DNA from: Actinomadura madurae
Lineage (GTDB): Bacteria; Actinomycetota; Actinomycetes; Streptosporangiales; Streptosporangiaceae
DNA length: 64,000 bases
Assembly (NCBI RefSeq): GCF_900115095.1
Contig: NZ_FOVH01000005.1
Coordinates: forward strand, 310,001-374,000
Direction: 5' to 3'
Shown here: piece after piece, positions 32,570 to 40,620 of the stretch
Position numbering within the stretch: the stretch's first letter is position 1
Layout: each line of letters opens with the position of its first letter
Notes under the pieces: generated by a model
Seen by the model: only the letters and a program-made list of their open reading frames with translations
The model's database searches: none
Told to the model about the DNA's origin: nothing
Position numbers and translations under genes: made by a program

Positions 32570-33088
32570 ATGACCGAGCCGTACCGCATGCCGGTCGTCG
32601 ATCTGGACGCGATCGCCGAGCGTCTGGGCAAGAGCGGCAAGCGCGTCGAAGTGCTGTGGCAGCACAGCGAGTCGCTCGCCTTCGTGGCGCGCGGGCGCGA
32701 GTACCGCTCCGAGTTCCACCTCAACCCGAGCGACGAGGTGATGTACACGATCCGGGGCGAGCTGCGCCTGCACAGCAGGCAGCCGGACGGTACCGAAGTG
32801 GTCGACGTGATCCCGGAGGGGTCGGCGATCTTCACGCCGTCCCGCCTCCCGCACTCGCCCCGGTTCGATCCGGACGCGTTCATCATCGTCATCGAACGCC
32901 TCCGCCGTCCCGGCGAGCTCGACCGCTTCCAGTGGTTCTGCCAGGGATGCGGCGAGTTCCTGCACGAGGAGTCGTGCTTCGTCGAGGACTACACGGTCGA
33001 CCCGGTCGGCAAGGCGTACCAGCGCTTCTTCGACGACGTCGAGGCCCGCACCTGCGGCGCCTGCGGCGAAGTGCTCCAGCCCTACTGA
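32570..33088 (+). CDS. 3-hydroxyanthranilate 3,4-dioxygenase-like ring-cleavage enzyme
   Basis: A 172-aa cupin with the Fe(II) ligands of the family in FHLNPSDEVMY (His, Glu) and LPHSPRF (His), and VIERLRRPGELDRFQWFC. Two C-terminal CxxC pairs (FCQGCGEF and TCGACGEV) form the structural rubredoxin-like metal site of bacterial HAAO. It opens an aromatic ring carrying neighbouring amino and hydroxyl groups. In bacterial HAAO, as I recall, an Arg binding the substrate carboxylate follows HSPQ; here it directly follows HSP. This may indicate a carboxylate in a different position, such as 4-amino-3-hydroxybenzoate. It sits between RidA and a PobA-like hydroxylase. Confidence 0.85.
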   Translation: MTEPYRMPVVDLDAIAERLGKSGKRVEVLWQHSESLAFVARGREYRSEFHLNPSDEVMYTIRGELRLHSRQPDGTEVVDVIPEGSAIFTPSRLPHSPRFDPDAFIIVIERLRRPGELDRFQWFCQGCGEFLHEESCFVEDYTVDPVGKAYQRFFDDVEARTCGACGEVLQPY

Positions 33089-33133
33089 ACCCGTCGCGCC
33101 GCCGACCCCGTGCGGTCTCAGGGAGAAATCAAT

Positions 33134-34366
33134 ATGGAACGAACGCAGGTCGCCATCATCGGCGCGGGCCCGGCCGGGCTGCTCCTCGGCCGGATGCTGG
33201 AACTCGCCGGTGTCGACGCGGTGATCCTGGAGAACCGGACCCGGGCCTATGTCGAGGGCCGGATCCGGGCGGGCATGCTGGAGCACCGCACCGCGCGGCT
33301 CCTGGAAGAGCTGGGCCTGGACGGGCGGATGCGGGCGGAGGCCGCGGTCCACCACCTGTTCGAGCTGCGGTTCGACGGCCGGCGCCACCAGATCCCCATG
33401 GCGGAGCTGACCGGCGGCTGCACCGCCGTCATGTACAGCCAGCAGGAGATCGTCCGCGACGCCGTCGAGGCCCGCGTCGCGTCGGGCCTCCCCCTGGAGT
33501 TCGACGTCGACGACGTGCGGCTGGAGGGCCTCGACGGCGCCGGGCCGACGGTGCGCTACCGGGCGGCCGACGGCACCGAGCACGTGCTGGCCTGCGACTT
33601 CATCGCGGGCTGCGACGGCTTCCACGGCGTGTCCCGCGGCTCGATCCCGGACGGCGTGCTGACCGCCTACGAGCACGACTACCCCTTCGCGTGGCTCGGC
33701 GTGCTCGCGGACGTCCCGCCGTCCACGTTCGAGCTGATCTACGCGTGCCACGAGCGCGGGTTCGCTCTGCACAGCATGCGCTCGAGCAAGGTCAGCCGGT
33801 TCTACCTCCAGGTCGCGGCCGACGAGGATCTGGCCGACTGGCCCGACGACCGCATCTGGCGCGAGCTCCGGGTGCGGCTCGGCACCGACGACGGCTGGAC
33901 GCTCGCCGAGGGCGCCATCACGAAGAAGAGCATCACCGCGATGCGGAGCTTCGTGGTGGAGCCCATGCAGTACGGACGGCTCTTCCTGGCCGGGGACGCC
34001 GCCCACATCGTCCCGCCGACCGCGGCGAAGGGCCTCAACCTGGCCGCCGCGGACGTCCGGCTGCTCGCCGACGCGCTGTGCACCTGGTACGAGTCCGGCG
34101 ACCGGTCCGCGCTGGACCGCTACTCCGAGGACGCGCTGCGCGGCGTGTGGCGCGCGCAGCAGTTCTCCCGGTCCATGACGTCGCTCCTGCACCACGACCC
34201 GAGCACCCCGATGGAATGGCGGCTGCAGCACGCCGAGCTGAAGCACCTCTGCACGTCCGAAGCGGCGATGAAGAGCTTCTGCGAGAACTACGTGGGGATG
34301 CCGCCGGTGGGGCGGATCCACCGGCGCGACTCCCGAACCGAGATGACAGAGAAGGTCCGCCCATGA
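33134..34366 (+). CDS. PobA-like flavin monooxygenase (4-hydroxybenzoate 3-hydroxylase family)
   Basis: A 410-aa class-A hydroxylase collinear with p-hydroxybenzoate hydroxylase: GAGPAGLLLG (FAD), CDFIAGCDGFHG (DG motif), RLFLAGDAAHIVPPT (GD motif). Substrate-pocket features of PHBH appear kept: the Tyr in ELIYA, Ser and Arg in HSMRS, the Pro in IVPPT, and the C-terminal Tyr in ENYVG. It therefore acts on a 4-hydroxy- or 4-amino-benzoate, adding a 3-hydroxyl. The next enzyme is an aminophenol-type dioxygenase rather than protocatechuate dioxygenase, so 4-aminobenzoate is a plausible physiological substrate; this is inference. Its stop overlaps the next gene (ATGA). Confidence 0.87.
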   Translation: MERTQVAIIGAGPAGLLLGRMLELAGVDAVILENRTRAYVEGRIRAGMLEHRTARLLEELGLDGRMRAEAAVHHLFELRFDGRRHQIPMAELTGGCTAVMYSQQEIVRDAVEARVASGLPLEFDVDDVRLEGLDGAGPTVRYRAADGTEHVLACDFIAGCDGFHGVSRGSIPDGVLTAYEHDYPFAWLGVLADVPPSTFELIYACHERGFALHSMRSSKVSRFYLQVAADEDLADWPDDRIWRELRVRLGTDDGWTLAEGAITKKSITAMRSFVVEPMQYGRLFLAGDAAHIVPPTAAKGLNLAAADVRLLADALCTWYESGDRSALDRYSEDALRGVWRAQQFSRSMTSLLHHDPSTPMEWRLQHAELKHLCTSEAAMKSFCENYVGMPPVGRIHRRDSRTEMTEKVRP

Positions 34367-35124
34367 CGAACGACACCGGAGCGCTCGATCGGGCGGCGGA
34401 GCGCCTGGACACCGCGCAGCACACCGCCGAGGCGGTCGAGCAACTCCCCGGAGGGCTCACCCCCGCGGACGCGTACGCGATCCAGGACTCGGTGATCGGC
34501 CGCCGCCTGGCGCGGGGGGAGCGCCCCGCCGGGCTCAAACTCGGCTTCACCAGCAAGGCCAAGATGGAGCAGATGGGCGTGTCCGAGGTGATCGTCGGGC
34601 GGCTCACCGACGCCATGCGCGTCCCCGACGGCGGCGAGGTCGCGCTCGACCGGTTCATCCACCCGCGCGTCGAGCCGGAGGTCGCCTACCGGATCGCCCG
34701 CGACGTCACCCCGGACGACGGGGAACTGGCCGTCGACGCCGTCGCGCCCGCGCTGGAGATCATCGACTCGCGCTACCGCGACTTCCGCTTCAGCCTGCCC
34801 GACGTGATCGCCGACAACGCGTCGTCCGCCGGGTTCGTCATCGGCTCCTGGCAGCCGGCCGGCGTCGACCTGGACGACCTCGCCGTCCGGCTCACCGTCA
34901 ACGGCGACACGGTCGAGACGGGGTCCACCAGCGCGATCCTCGGGCATCCGGACCGCGCCCTTCCCGCGCTGCTGGAGATCGCCCGCCGGCAGGGCATGGC
35001 GCTGCGCGCCGGGGACGTCGTCCTCGCCGGCGGGGCGACCGCCGCGGCCCCGTTCCCGCCCGGCCGGGTCGTGGCGGACGTCGCCGGGCTCGGCAGCGTG
35101 TCCGCGGTGGGCCGCCGCGGCTGA
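34363..35124 (+). CDS. 2-oxo-3-hexenedioate decarboxylase / 2-hydroxypentadienoate hydratase-family enzyme
   Basis: A 253-aa FAH-superfamily protein of the hydratase/decarboxylase group (MhpD, DmpH, NbaG). It has GLKLGFTSKAKMEQMGV near the N-terminus, the metal site region RVEPEVAYRIARD, EIIDSRYRDFRFSLPDV, and the C-terminal RAGDVVLAGGATAA. In 2-aminomuconate pathways the step after deamination is decarboxylation of 4-oxalocrotonate, then hydration of 2-oxopent-4-enoate. Either reaction would fit, and sequence alone does not decide. It is translationally coupled to the PobA-like gene and ends the operon. Confidence 0.83.
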   Translation: MTNDTGALDRAAERLDTAQHTAEAVEQLPGGLTPADAYAIQDSVIGRRLARGERPAGLKLGFTSKAKMEQMGVSEVIVGRLTDAMRVPDGGEVALDRFIHPRVEPEVAYRIARDVTPDDGELAVDAVAPALEIIDSRYRDFRFSLPDVIADNASSAGFVIGSWQPAGVDLDDLAVRLTVNGDTVETGSTSAILGHPDRALPALLEIARRQGMALRAGDVVLAGGATAAAPFPPGRVVADVAGLGSVSAVGRRG

Positions 35125-35155
35125 GGGAAGGCCGCGGCCCCCGGGCCTCGGCCCC

Positions 35156-35187
35156 GAACCGGGGAGGACCCGCGTCCTCCCCGGTTC
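35156..35187 (+). terminator. Hairpin terminator of the RidA-hydratase operon
   Basis: Perfect 14-bp arms (GAACCGGGGAGGAC and complement) with a CCGC loop, 31 bp past the hydratase stop. Confidence 0.85.
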
Positions 35188-35225
35188 AGTCGTTTCCCGG
35201 GACATGACCGTGCCGATGCGCGAAA

Positions 35226-35254
35226 GGCGGGCCGGACGTCGCGTCCGGCCCGCC
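35226..35254 (-). terminator. Hairpin terminator of the binding-protein gene
   Basis: Perfect 13-bp arms (GGCGGGCCGGACG and complement) with a TCG loop, 21 bp beyond the stop of the minus-strand solute-binding protein gene. With the 35156 hairpin it insulates two convergent units. Confidence 0.85.
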
Positions 35255-35275
35255 TCCGCCCGTGGTGCGAGGGAC

Positions 35276-36262
35276 TCAGCCCGCCGGCTCCTGGATGAGC
35301 TCCTCCACTCTGACCGGCTTCTTGATGAGCTTGTACTTCTCACTCAGCCGCACCAGCTCCTCGATCGAGTCCCGCTGGAACGTGGCGGGCCAGGCGATCA
35401 TGTTGATCTTCTTCGCCTGGGCCGGCGGGATCTTGGCGTAGGACGGAAGGATCGCGCGGACCTCGTCCGGGTGCGCGTTGGCGTACGCCTGCGACCGGCG
35501 CACCGCCGCGTCGAACCGGCGCACCACGTCCGGGTTGCTCTTGGCGTAGGCCGTCGAGGTGAAGTACGAGGCCACCGCCAGATTCGGATGGGTGTCGGCG
35601 TAGTTGTTGAGGATGGGTCGGGCGCCCTGCTCCAGGAGGGTCGTGACGAACGGTTCGCACTCCCAGGCGGCGTCGATGCGTCCGGTATCGACCGCGGTGA
35701 CCATGTCAGGGAAGCCGAGTTCCGTGAACTGGATCGAGTTCGGGTCCACGCCGCGCTTCTCCAGTGCGGCGCGGATCGTGACGTCGCCGATGTTGTTGAG
35801 CGTGTTGACCGCGACGCTCTTGCCCGCCAGGTCACCGACGTCCCGGATGTCGCCGTCCTTCGGTGCCAGCACCTGGCACGCCTCGTTGGCGTTGGGCGCG
35901 ATGCCCACGCCCGGCGTGATGACCCGCAGCGGCACCCCCTTGCTCTTCGCGATGATGAGCGACACGTTGTTGGAGAAGCCGAACTGGTTGCTGTTGCTCA
36001 TGACGGCGGGGACGATCGCCGCGCCGCCCGCGGCCAGCTGCGGCTCGATCTTGAGCTTCTGAGCGCTGAAGAAGCCCTTCTGGACGCCGAGGTACAGCGG
36101 GGCGACGTCGGTGATCGGGATCAGGCCGACCTTCACGGTCGTCACACCGTCGGCGTCGGTGCTGCCCGCCGAGGTGCCCCCCGAGCCGCAGCCCGCGGCC
36201 AGGCCGACCGTCAGCGCCGCAAGGGCCACCCGGAGCCCACCGCGTCGGATCGTTCTCATCAT
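35276..36262 (-). CDS. NitT/TauT-type ABC transporter substrate-binding lipoprotein
   Basis: A 328-aa binding protein with signal peptide and lipobox LAAGC. The mature part has KVGLIPITDVAPLYLGVQKG and VNTLNNIGDVTIRAALEKRG, typical of the NMT1/THI5-like, SsuA/TauA class that binds nitrate, sulfonates, pyrimidines or aromatic acids. It is encoded alone, opposite to its likely permeases and ATPase at 39011-41441, with the amidohydrolase and GntR genes between. The start is one of two adjacent ATG codons after GAGGAG. The substrate is probably an aromatic acid or its conjugate, judging by the neighbours. Confidence 0.88.
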   Translation of the reverse strand: MMRTIRRGGLRVALAALTVGLAAGCGSGGTSAGSTDADGVTTVKVGLIPITDVAPLYLGVQKGFFSAQKLKIEPQLAAGGAAIVPAVMSNSNQFGFSNNVSLIIAKSKGVPLRVITPGVGIAPNANEACQVLAPKDGDIRDVGDLAGKSVAVNTLNNIGDVTIRAALEKRGVDPNSIQFTELGFPDMVTAVDTGRIDAAWECEPFVTTLLEQGARPILNNYADTHPNLAVASYFTSTAYAKSNPDVVRRFDAAVRRSQAYANAHPDEVRAILPSYAKIPPAQAKKINMIAWPATFQRDSIEELVRLSEKYKLIKKPVRVEELIQEPAG

Positions 36263-36315
36263 GGCTGCACTCCTCGTGAGTGGGACACGGCGATCGTGCC
36301 GTACTGAGTAGAACG

Positions 36316-36343
36316 ATTATCTTCAATTCACCAGAGAAAGCAA
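36316..36343 (-). promoter_or_regulatory. Promoter of the solute-binding protein gene
   Basis: On the minus strand TTGCTT and GATAAT are separated by 16 bp, about 55-80 bp before the ATG. The GATAATCGTT around the -10 shares AT-rich character with ATAACCTGCAATCGTTAT (36369-36386) on the divergent side. Confidence 0.45.
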
Positions 36344-36385
36344 CGGTGTACCGAGGGGAGATGCACCTGATAACCTGCAATCGTT

Positions 36386-38008
36386 ATGATGAATCATGAG
36401 GATGGCTACATCGTCCGAGCCGAGACCGTCCACACGATGGACGCGGCGGCGCCCCGCGCCGAGGCCCTCGCGGTCCGCGGTGAGCGCATCGTCTCGGCCG
36501 GCTCGTTCGACGCCGCCCGCGCGGCCCTCGGCGAGCACGCGCCCGTCCTGGACCTGGGCGGCGCGGCCGTCGTGCCCGGGCTGATCGACACCCACATGCA
36601 CCTGCTGTGGACCGGACTCGCGCACGTCCTGCTCGATCTGTCCGGCGAGCGCAGCATCGCGGGCATCGTCGCGGCGACGCGCGCCTGGGCCGACGCCCAC
36701 CCCGACGCTCCCTGGGTGGTGTCGGCCGACGGCTGGGAGATCGAGGACATCGCCGAACGCCGCCTCCCGACCCGCGACGAACTCGACCGCGCCTGCCCCG
36801 ACCGCCCCGTGCTGATCCTGCGGTGCGGGCACCAGGGCGTGGCGAACTCGGTCGCGCTGGCCCTCGCGGGCCTGACCGACGGCGCCCCCGACCCGTCCGG
36901 CGGCCGTCTGGGCCGGGACGCCTCCGGACGGCTCGACGGCGAGCTGATCGAGCCCCCCGCGATCGAGCTGGTCCGGCGCCACGTGCCCCCGCAGGACGAC
37001 CGGGCCCGGCGGGCCGCCATCGCGGTCGCGGCGCGGCAGGCGCTGGCCGCCGGCCTGACGTCGGTGATCGAGCCCGGGCTGCGGACCGAGGAGATCGCCG
37101 GCTACCAGGGGATGCACGCGGACGGCGAGCTGCCGCTACGGGTGACCGCGATGCCGCTGCTCACCGCCGGCGCGTCCGTCGAGGACGAGATCGCCCGGCT
37201 CTCGGGCCTCGGGGTGCGAACCGGCTTCGGCGACGACCGGCTGCGCCTCGGCCCCGTCAAGGTGTTCCTGGACGGCGGCGGCTCGCTCGGGACGGCCTAC
37301 CTTCGCGATCCCTGGCCCGGGCGGTGCGGCGACCACGGGCAGCTCCTGCTCGACCCGGACACCATGCGCGCGCTGGCGTCCGGCCTCGCGGCGCGCGGCT
37401 GGTCCCTGGGGGTGCACGCCGTCGGGGGCGGCGCCCTCGACCTGCTGTTCGACGTGCTCGACCACGCCGATCGCACGGCTCCGGTGAAGCCGCTGCGCTG
37501 CCAGGCGATCCACGCCTACCTGACGCCGTCGGAGCGCAACGTGGCCGACGCGCGGCGGCTGGGCGTCGTCGTCGCCACCCAGCCGACCATGCAGGAGCAG
37601 TTCGCCGACCGCCTCATCGCCCAGCTCGGCCACGACGCCGCCGCCGCGGCGACGCCGCTCGCGACCTGGCACCGCGCGGGCGTCCGGCTCACGGGCGGCT
37701 CCGACTCGCCGGTCACGCCGTACGAGCCGCTGCGCGGGATCTGGCAGGCGGTCACCCGCCACCACGCGCCCAGCGCCGGGCCGCTCGGCCCCGACCAGCG
37801 GCTCGACGTCGCGGCCGCCCTGCGGATGTACACCGCCGACGCCGCCTACGCCGCGTTCAACGACCACGCCGTCGGCGTGCTCCGGCCGGGCATGCGCGCC
37901 GACTGGGTGGCGCTCGGCGCCGACCCGGCCCGGTGCGCCCCGGACGACCTGCGCGACCTGCCGGTCCTGGCCACCGCGGTCGACGGGGAGATCCGCCACC
38001 GCGCCTAG
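36386..38008 (+). CDS. YtcJ-like amidohydrolase (amidohydrolase 3 family)
   Basis: A 540-aa metal-dependent hydrolase with the N-terminal VVPGLIDTHMHLLW (HxH), a carbamylated-Lys region (GPVKVFLDGGGSLG), His in GVHAVGGGA and QAIHAYLTPSE, and the metal Asp in LTGGSDSPVTP. Relatives hydrolyse N-acyl, N-formyl or cyclic amides. ATG ATG lies 12 nt after GATAAC with no Shine-Dalgarno sequence, so the mRNA may be leaderless. Between a dedicated importer and the aminoaromatic pathway it may release the amine substrate from an imported amide; this is inference. Confidence 0.83.
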   Translation: MMNHEDGYIVRAETVHTMDAAAPRAEALAVRGERIVSAGSFDAARAALGEHAPVLDLGGAAVVPGLIDTHMHLLWTGLAHVLLDLSGERSIAGIVAATRAWADAHPDAPWVVSADGWEIEDIAERRLPTRDELDRACPDRPVLILRCGHQGVANSVALALAGLTDGAPDPSGGRLGRDASGRLDGELIEPPAIELVRRHVPPQDDRARRAAIAVAARQALAAGLTSVIEPGLRTEEIAGYQGMHADGELPLRVTAMPLLTAGASVEDEIARLSGLGVRTGFGDDRLRLGPVKVFLDGGGSLGTAYLRDPWPGRCGDHGQLLLDPDTMRALASGLAARGWSLGVHAVGGGALDLLFDVLDHADRTAPVKPLRCQAIHAYLTPSERNVADARRLGVVVATQPTMQEQFADRLIAQLGHDAAAAATPLATWHRAGVRLTGGSDSPVTPYEPLRGIWQAVTRHHAPSAGPLGPDQRLDVAAALRMYTADAAYAAFNDHAVGVLRPGMRADWVALGADPARCAPDDLRDLPVLATAVDGEIRHRA

Positions 38009-38014
38009 CCGCCG

Positions 38015-38038
38015 GCCCCCGGCGCGGGCGCCGGGGGC
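38015..38038. terminator. Bidirectional hairpin between amidohydrolase and GntR genes
   Basis: GCCCCCGGCGC and its complement form an 11-bp stem with a very short loop in the 43-bp gap between the convergent genes. Confidence 0.75.
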
Positions 38039-38051
38039 GCCCGCGCCCGCG

Positions 38052-38756
38052 TCAGTCGATGACCGAGGTCGGCGGGCTGTGCCGGCGCACGGCGCGGCGC
38101 ACCTGCGCGGGGTCCTGCGACTCGACCGCGTCGACGAGCGCCACGTGGACGCGGAAGGTCTTGCTCGCCGCGAACAGGTCGTCGGAGCTGACGTCCTCGA
38201 TCTCGTTCTCGATCGTGTCGAGCATCGTGTTGTAGATGACGCGCAGCACGGTGTTGGGGGAGATCGCCGATATCCGCCGGTGCACCGCCCAGTTGGCCCG
38301 CAGGAAGGCCCTCGCGTCGGTGCGCTGCTCGTCCATGCGGTCCAGCAGCTCGCGCAGCTCCGCCATGTCCGCGTCGGTGCGGTGGGCGGCGGCGTCCATG
38401 AGGATGGGCTCCTCGAGCGCGTCCCGTACCGCAAGGCAGTGCGCGCTGTTGACGCCGTTCTCGCGCAGGCCGAGGATCAGATGGTTGACCCGCACGTGGC
38501 TCGGCGGGCGCAGCGTGAACAGCCCGCCCCCCGGACCGGGCTTGGCGGCCACCACGCCGCGCGTCTCGAGCAGCCGGACGGCCTCGTTGATGGTCCCGAC
38601 GGCGACGCCGTACTCCTGGCGCACGTCCTCCTTGGTGCCCAGCCTGCTCCCGTCGGGCAGCGCGGACTCGATGATCTTCCGCTCGATCTCGTGCGCGATG
38701 GCCTCGGCACGGGACGGCCGCCACTCGGTGCGGCCACTGGGGTCAGGACGACTCAT
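38052..38756 (-). CDS. GntR-family regulator, FadR/FCD type
   Basis: A 234-aa protein with an N-terminal winged helix (LGTKEDVRQEYGVAVGTINE, then AVRLLETRGVV) and a helical FCD ligand domain with HRTDADMAELRELL, NWAVHRRISAIS and FRVHVALVDAV. FCD domains often bind a carboxylate through a metal held by Asp and His. The ATG at 38756 has GGAGAG at good spacing; the longer frame upstream crosses the divergent promoter. It diverges from the permease operon, whose promoter holds a palindrome. It probably represses the transporter and perhaps the aminobenzoate operons, with a pathway acid as inducer. Confidence 0.88.
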   Translation of the reverse strand: MSRPDPSGRTEWRPSRAEAIAHEIERKIIESALPDGSRLGTKEDVRQEYGVAVGTINEAVRLLETRGVVAAKPGPGGGLFTLRPPSHVRVNHLILGLRENGVNSAHCLAVRDALEEPILMDAAAHRTDADMAELRELLDRMDEQRTDARAFLRANWAVHRRISAISPNTVLRVIYNTMLDTIENEIEDVSSDDLFAASKTFRVHVALVDAVESQDPAQVRRAVRRHSPPTSVID

Positions 38757-38827
38757 CGATTGCTCTCCATGCCTGGGGTCGATCGGATGGCGGCTGGTCA
38801 GCGGTGCCGGGCGGCACCCCGGCACCC

Positions 38828-38863
38828 TTGACAGATAATCATCATAGTGAATACCTTCACTAT
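38828..38863 (+). promoter_or_regulatory. Promoter and operator of the permease-ATPase operon
   Basis: A perfect -35 TTGACA (38828-38833) is followed about 18 bp later by TACCTT as a possible -10. ATAGTGAA, 4 nt, TTCACTAT (38844-38863) is a perfect 8-bp inverted repeat covering the -10. It lies in the divergent region with the GntR gene and is its most likely binding site. Confidence 0.65.
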
Positions 38864-39010
38864 ACGGCTGGACGCCGTCCTGTGGCGGACAGCGTCCCAC
38901 GAGAACTTTCGCGGAGTTCCCGGCGTGCGCCCGAACCCGCCACATGTGGCCGACGGCGGCCGCCCCCATTGACGCGGACGCGGCCGACACATGCCCGGAA
39001 GGAGCTTCCG

Positions 39011-39853
39011 TTGACCCGGACCTGGACCATGCCGATGTCGGAATCCACCGGACCGAGACGGCGCCTCCCGCGATCGCCGAAGCTCGGCGACGGGGTTCTC
39101 GGCGCCGCGGGCCTCGTGGCCGCGCTGGCCGTCCTCGAACTCGCGACGATCGCGGGGGCGCTGCCGGAGAAGACGTTCCCCCGGATCAGCAGCGATCTGC
39201 GCGAACTCGTGAACCTGACCGGCGACCCGGCACTCTGGACCGCGATCGGCCACACGCTGCAGGGGTGGGCGGTCAGCTTCGCCATCGCCGTGGTGATCGC
39301 GGTGCTCCTGGGCGTCGCGATCGGCTCGAACGAGATCCTGCGGGCCGCCACGACCGCGCTCATCGAGTTCATGCGCCCGATCCCGTCGGTCGCGCTCATC
39401 CCGCTCGTCGTCCTCGTCCTCGGCACCGGCCTGCAGAGCAAGATCTTCCTCGCCGCGTTCGCCGCCGGCTGGCCGGTTCTCATCGCCTCCATCTACGGCA
39501 TGCGCGACATCGAACCGGTCGCCCTCCAGACGGCGCACGCGTTCCGGGCGCGGCCGCTCGACCGGCTGTTCCTGGTGGTCCTGCCCAACGCCGTCCCCTA
39601 CATCGCCACCGGCCTGCGCGTGGCGTCGACCACCGCGCTGATCCTCTGCGTGACCGCCGAACTGGTGATCGGTGCGCCCGGACTCGGCCAGTCGATCACC
39701 GTGGCGCAGGCGGGCGGCCAGTACCAGCTCATGTACGCGCTCATCATCGCGACCGGGATGCTCGGGGTGCTGCTCAACCTGGTGTTCGTCGCGATCGAGA
39801 AACGGCTCCTCCGGTGGCACCCTTCGCAGCGAGCCCAGGAGGTCGTCCAGTGA
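39011..39853 (+). CDS. NitT/TauT-type ABC transporter permease 1
   Basis: A 280-aa SsuC/TauC-like permease with about six helices and the coupling loop around AFRARPLDRLFLVVLPNAVP. It shares the family layout with the next gene and pairs with it as a heterodimer. The TTG at 39011 is preferred because GGAAGGAG lies 6 nt upstream; ATG at 39029 is the alternative. The stop overlaps the next start (GTGA), indicating coupled translation. First gene of the three-gene importer operon. Confidence 0.87.
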   Translation: MTRTWTMPMSESTGPRRRLPRSPKLGDGVLGAAGLVAALAVLELATIAGALPEKTFPRISSDLRELVNLTGDPALWTAIGHTLQGWAVSFAIAVVIAVLLGVAIGSNEILRAATTALIEFMRPIPSVALIPLVVLVLGTGLQSKIFLAAFAAGWPVLIASIYGMRDIEPVALQTAHAFRARPLDRLFLVVLPNAVPYIATGLRVASTTALILCVTAELVIGAPGLGQSITVAQAGGQYQLMYALIIATGMLGVLLNLVFVAIEKRLLRWHPSQRAQEVVQ

Positions 39854-40620
39854 ACCGGCGCGCCATGCTCCTCGGCATCCAGATCGGAGCGCCCGTCCTC
39901 GTCCTGCTCGGCTGGGGGCTGTGGTCGGCGGGCAGCACGAACATGTTCTACCCGCCGCTCACGCGGATCCTCGCGGTCTTCAAGGACACCTGGCTGTTCG
40001 ACCGGGTCGGCTCGGACGTCGTCCCGAGCCTGATCAACATGTTCGCCGGGTTCGCGCTGTCGATCGTCATCGGCGTCCCGCTCGGCATCCTCGTCGGCCT
40101 GGTGCGCAGGCTCCGCACGGCCGTGACGCCGCTCATCGACTTCGTCCGGGCCATCCCGCCGCCGGCGCTGATCCCGTTCGGAATCGTCGTCCTGGGGGTC
40201 GGCGTGACGATGAAGGTGTTCATCATCCTCATGGTCAGCCTGTTCCCCATCCTGATGCACACCATCGACGGCGTGCGCGGCGTCGATCCCAACCTGCTCG
40301 ACAGCGCGCGCGCCTATCGCGTCAGCCGGCGCGACCGGCTCGTCCACGTCATCGTCCCGGCCGCCGCGCCGCAGATCTTCGCCGGCGTGCGCGTCGCGCT
40401 GTCGCTGTCGCTGATCCTCATGGTGATCAGCGAGATGGTCGCGAGCACCAAGGGGATCGGCTACTTCATCCTCGAATCGCAGCGCACCTTCGCGATCCCC
40501 GAGATGTGGTCGGGGATGGTGCTGCTCGGAATCCTCGGATTCCTGTTCAACTTCGCCTTCGGCATCGTCGAGCGCCGCTCGCTGCGCTGGCACCGCGGAG
40601 CACGAAAAGGAGCGTCCTGA
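39850..40620 (+). CDS. NitT/TauT-type ABC transporter permease 2
   Basis: A 256-aa permease with about six helices; FVRAIPPPALIPFGIVVLG and AYRVSRRDRLVHVIVPAAAP carry the family's loop and ATPase-coupling features. The GTG start overlaps the stop of permease 1, and the stop overlaps the ATPase start (TGATG), so all three are made together. With the lone binding lipoprotein at 35276 it would complete a binding-protein-dependent importer. Confidence 0.88.
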   Translation: MNRRAMLLGIQIGAPVLVLLGWGLWSAGSTNMFYPPLTRILAVFKDTWLFDRVGSDVVPSLINMFAGFALSIVIGVPLGILVGLVRRLRTAVTPLIDFVRAIPPPALIPFGIVVLGVGVTMKVFIILMVSLFPILMHTIDGVRGVDPNLLDSARAYRVSRRDRLVHVIVPAAAPQIFAGVRVALSLSLILMVISEMVASTKGIGYFILESQRTFAIPEMWSGMVLLGILGFLFNFAFGIVERRSLRWHRGARKGAS

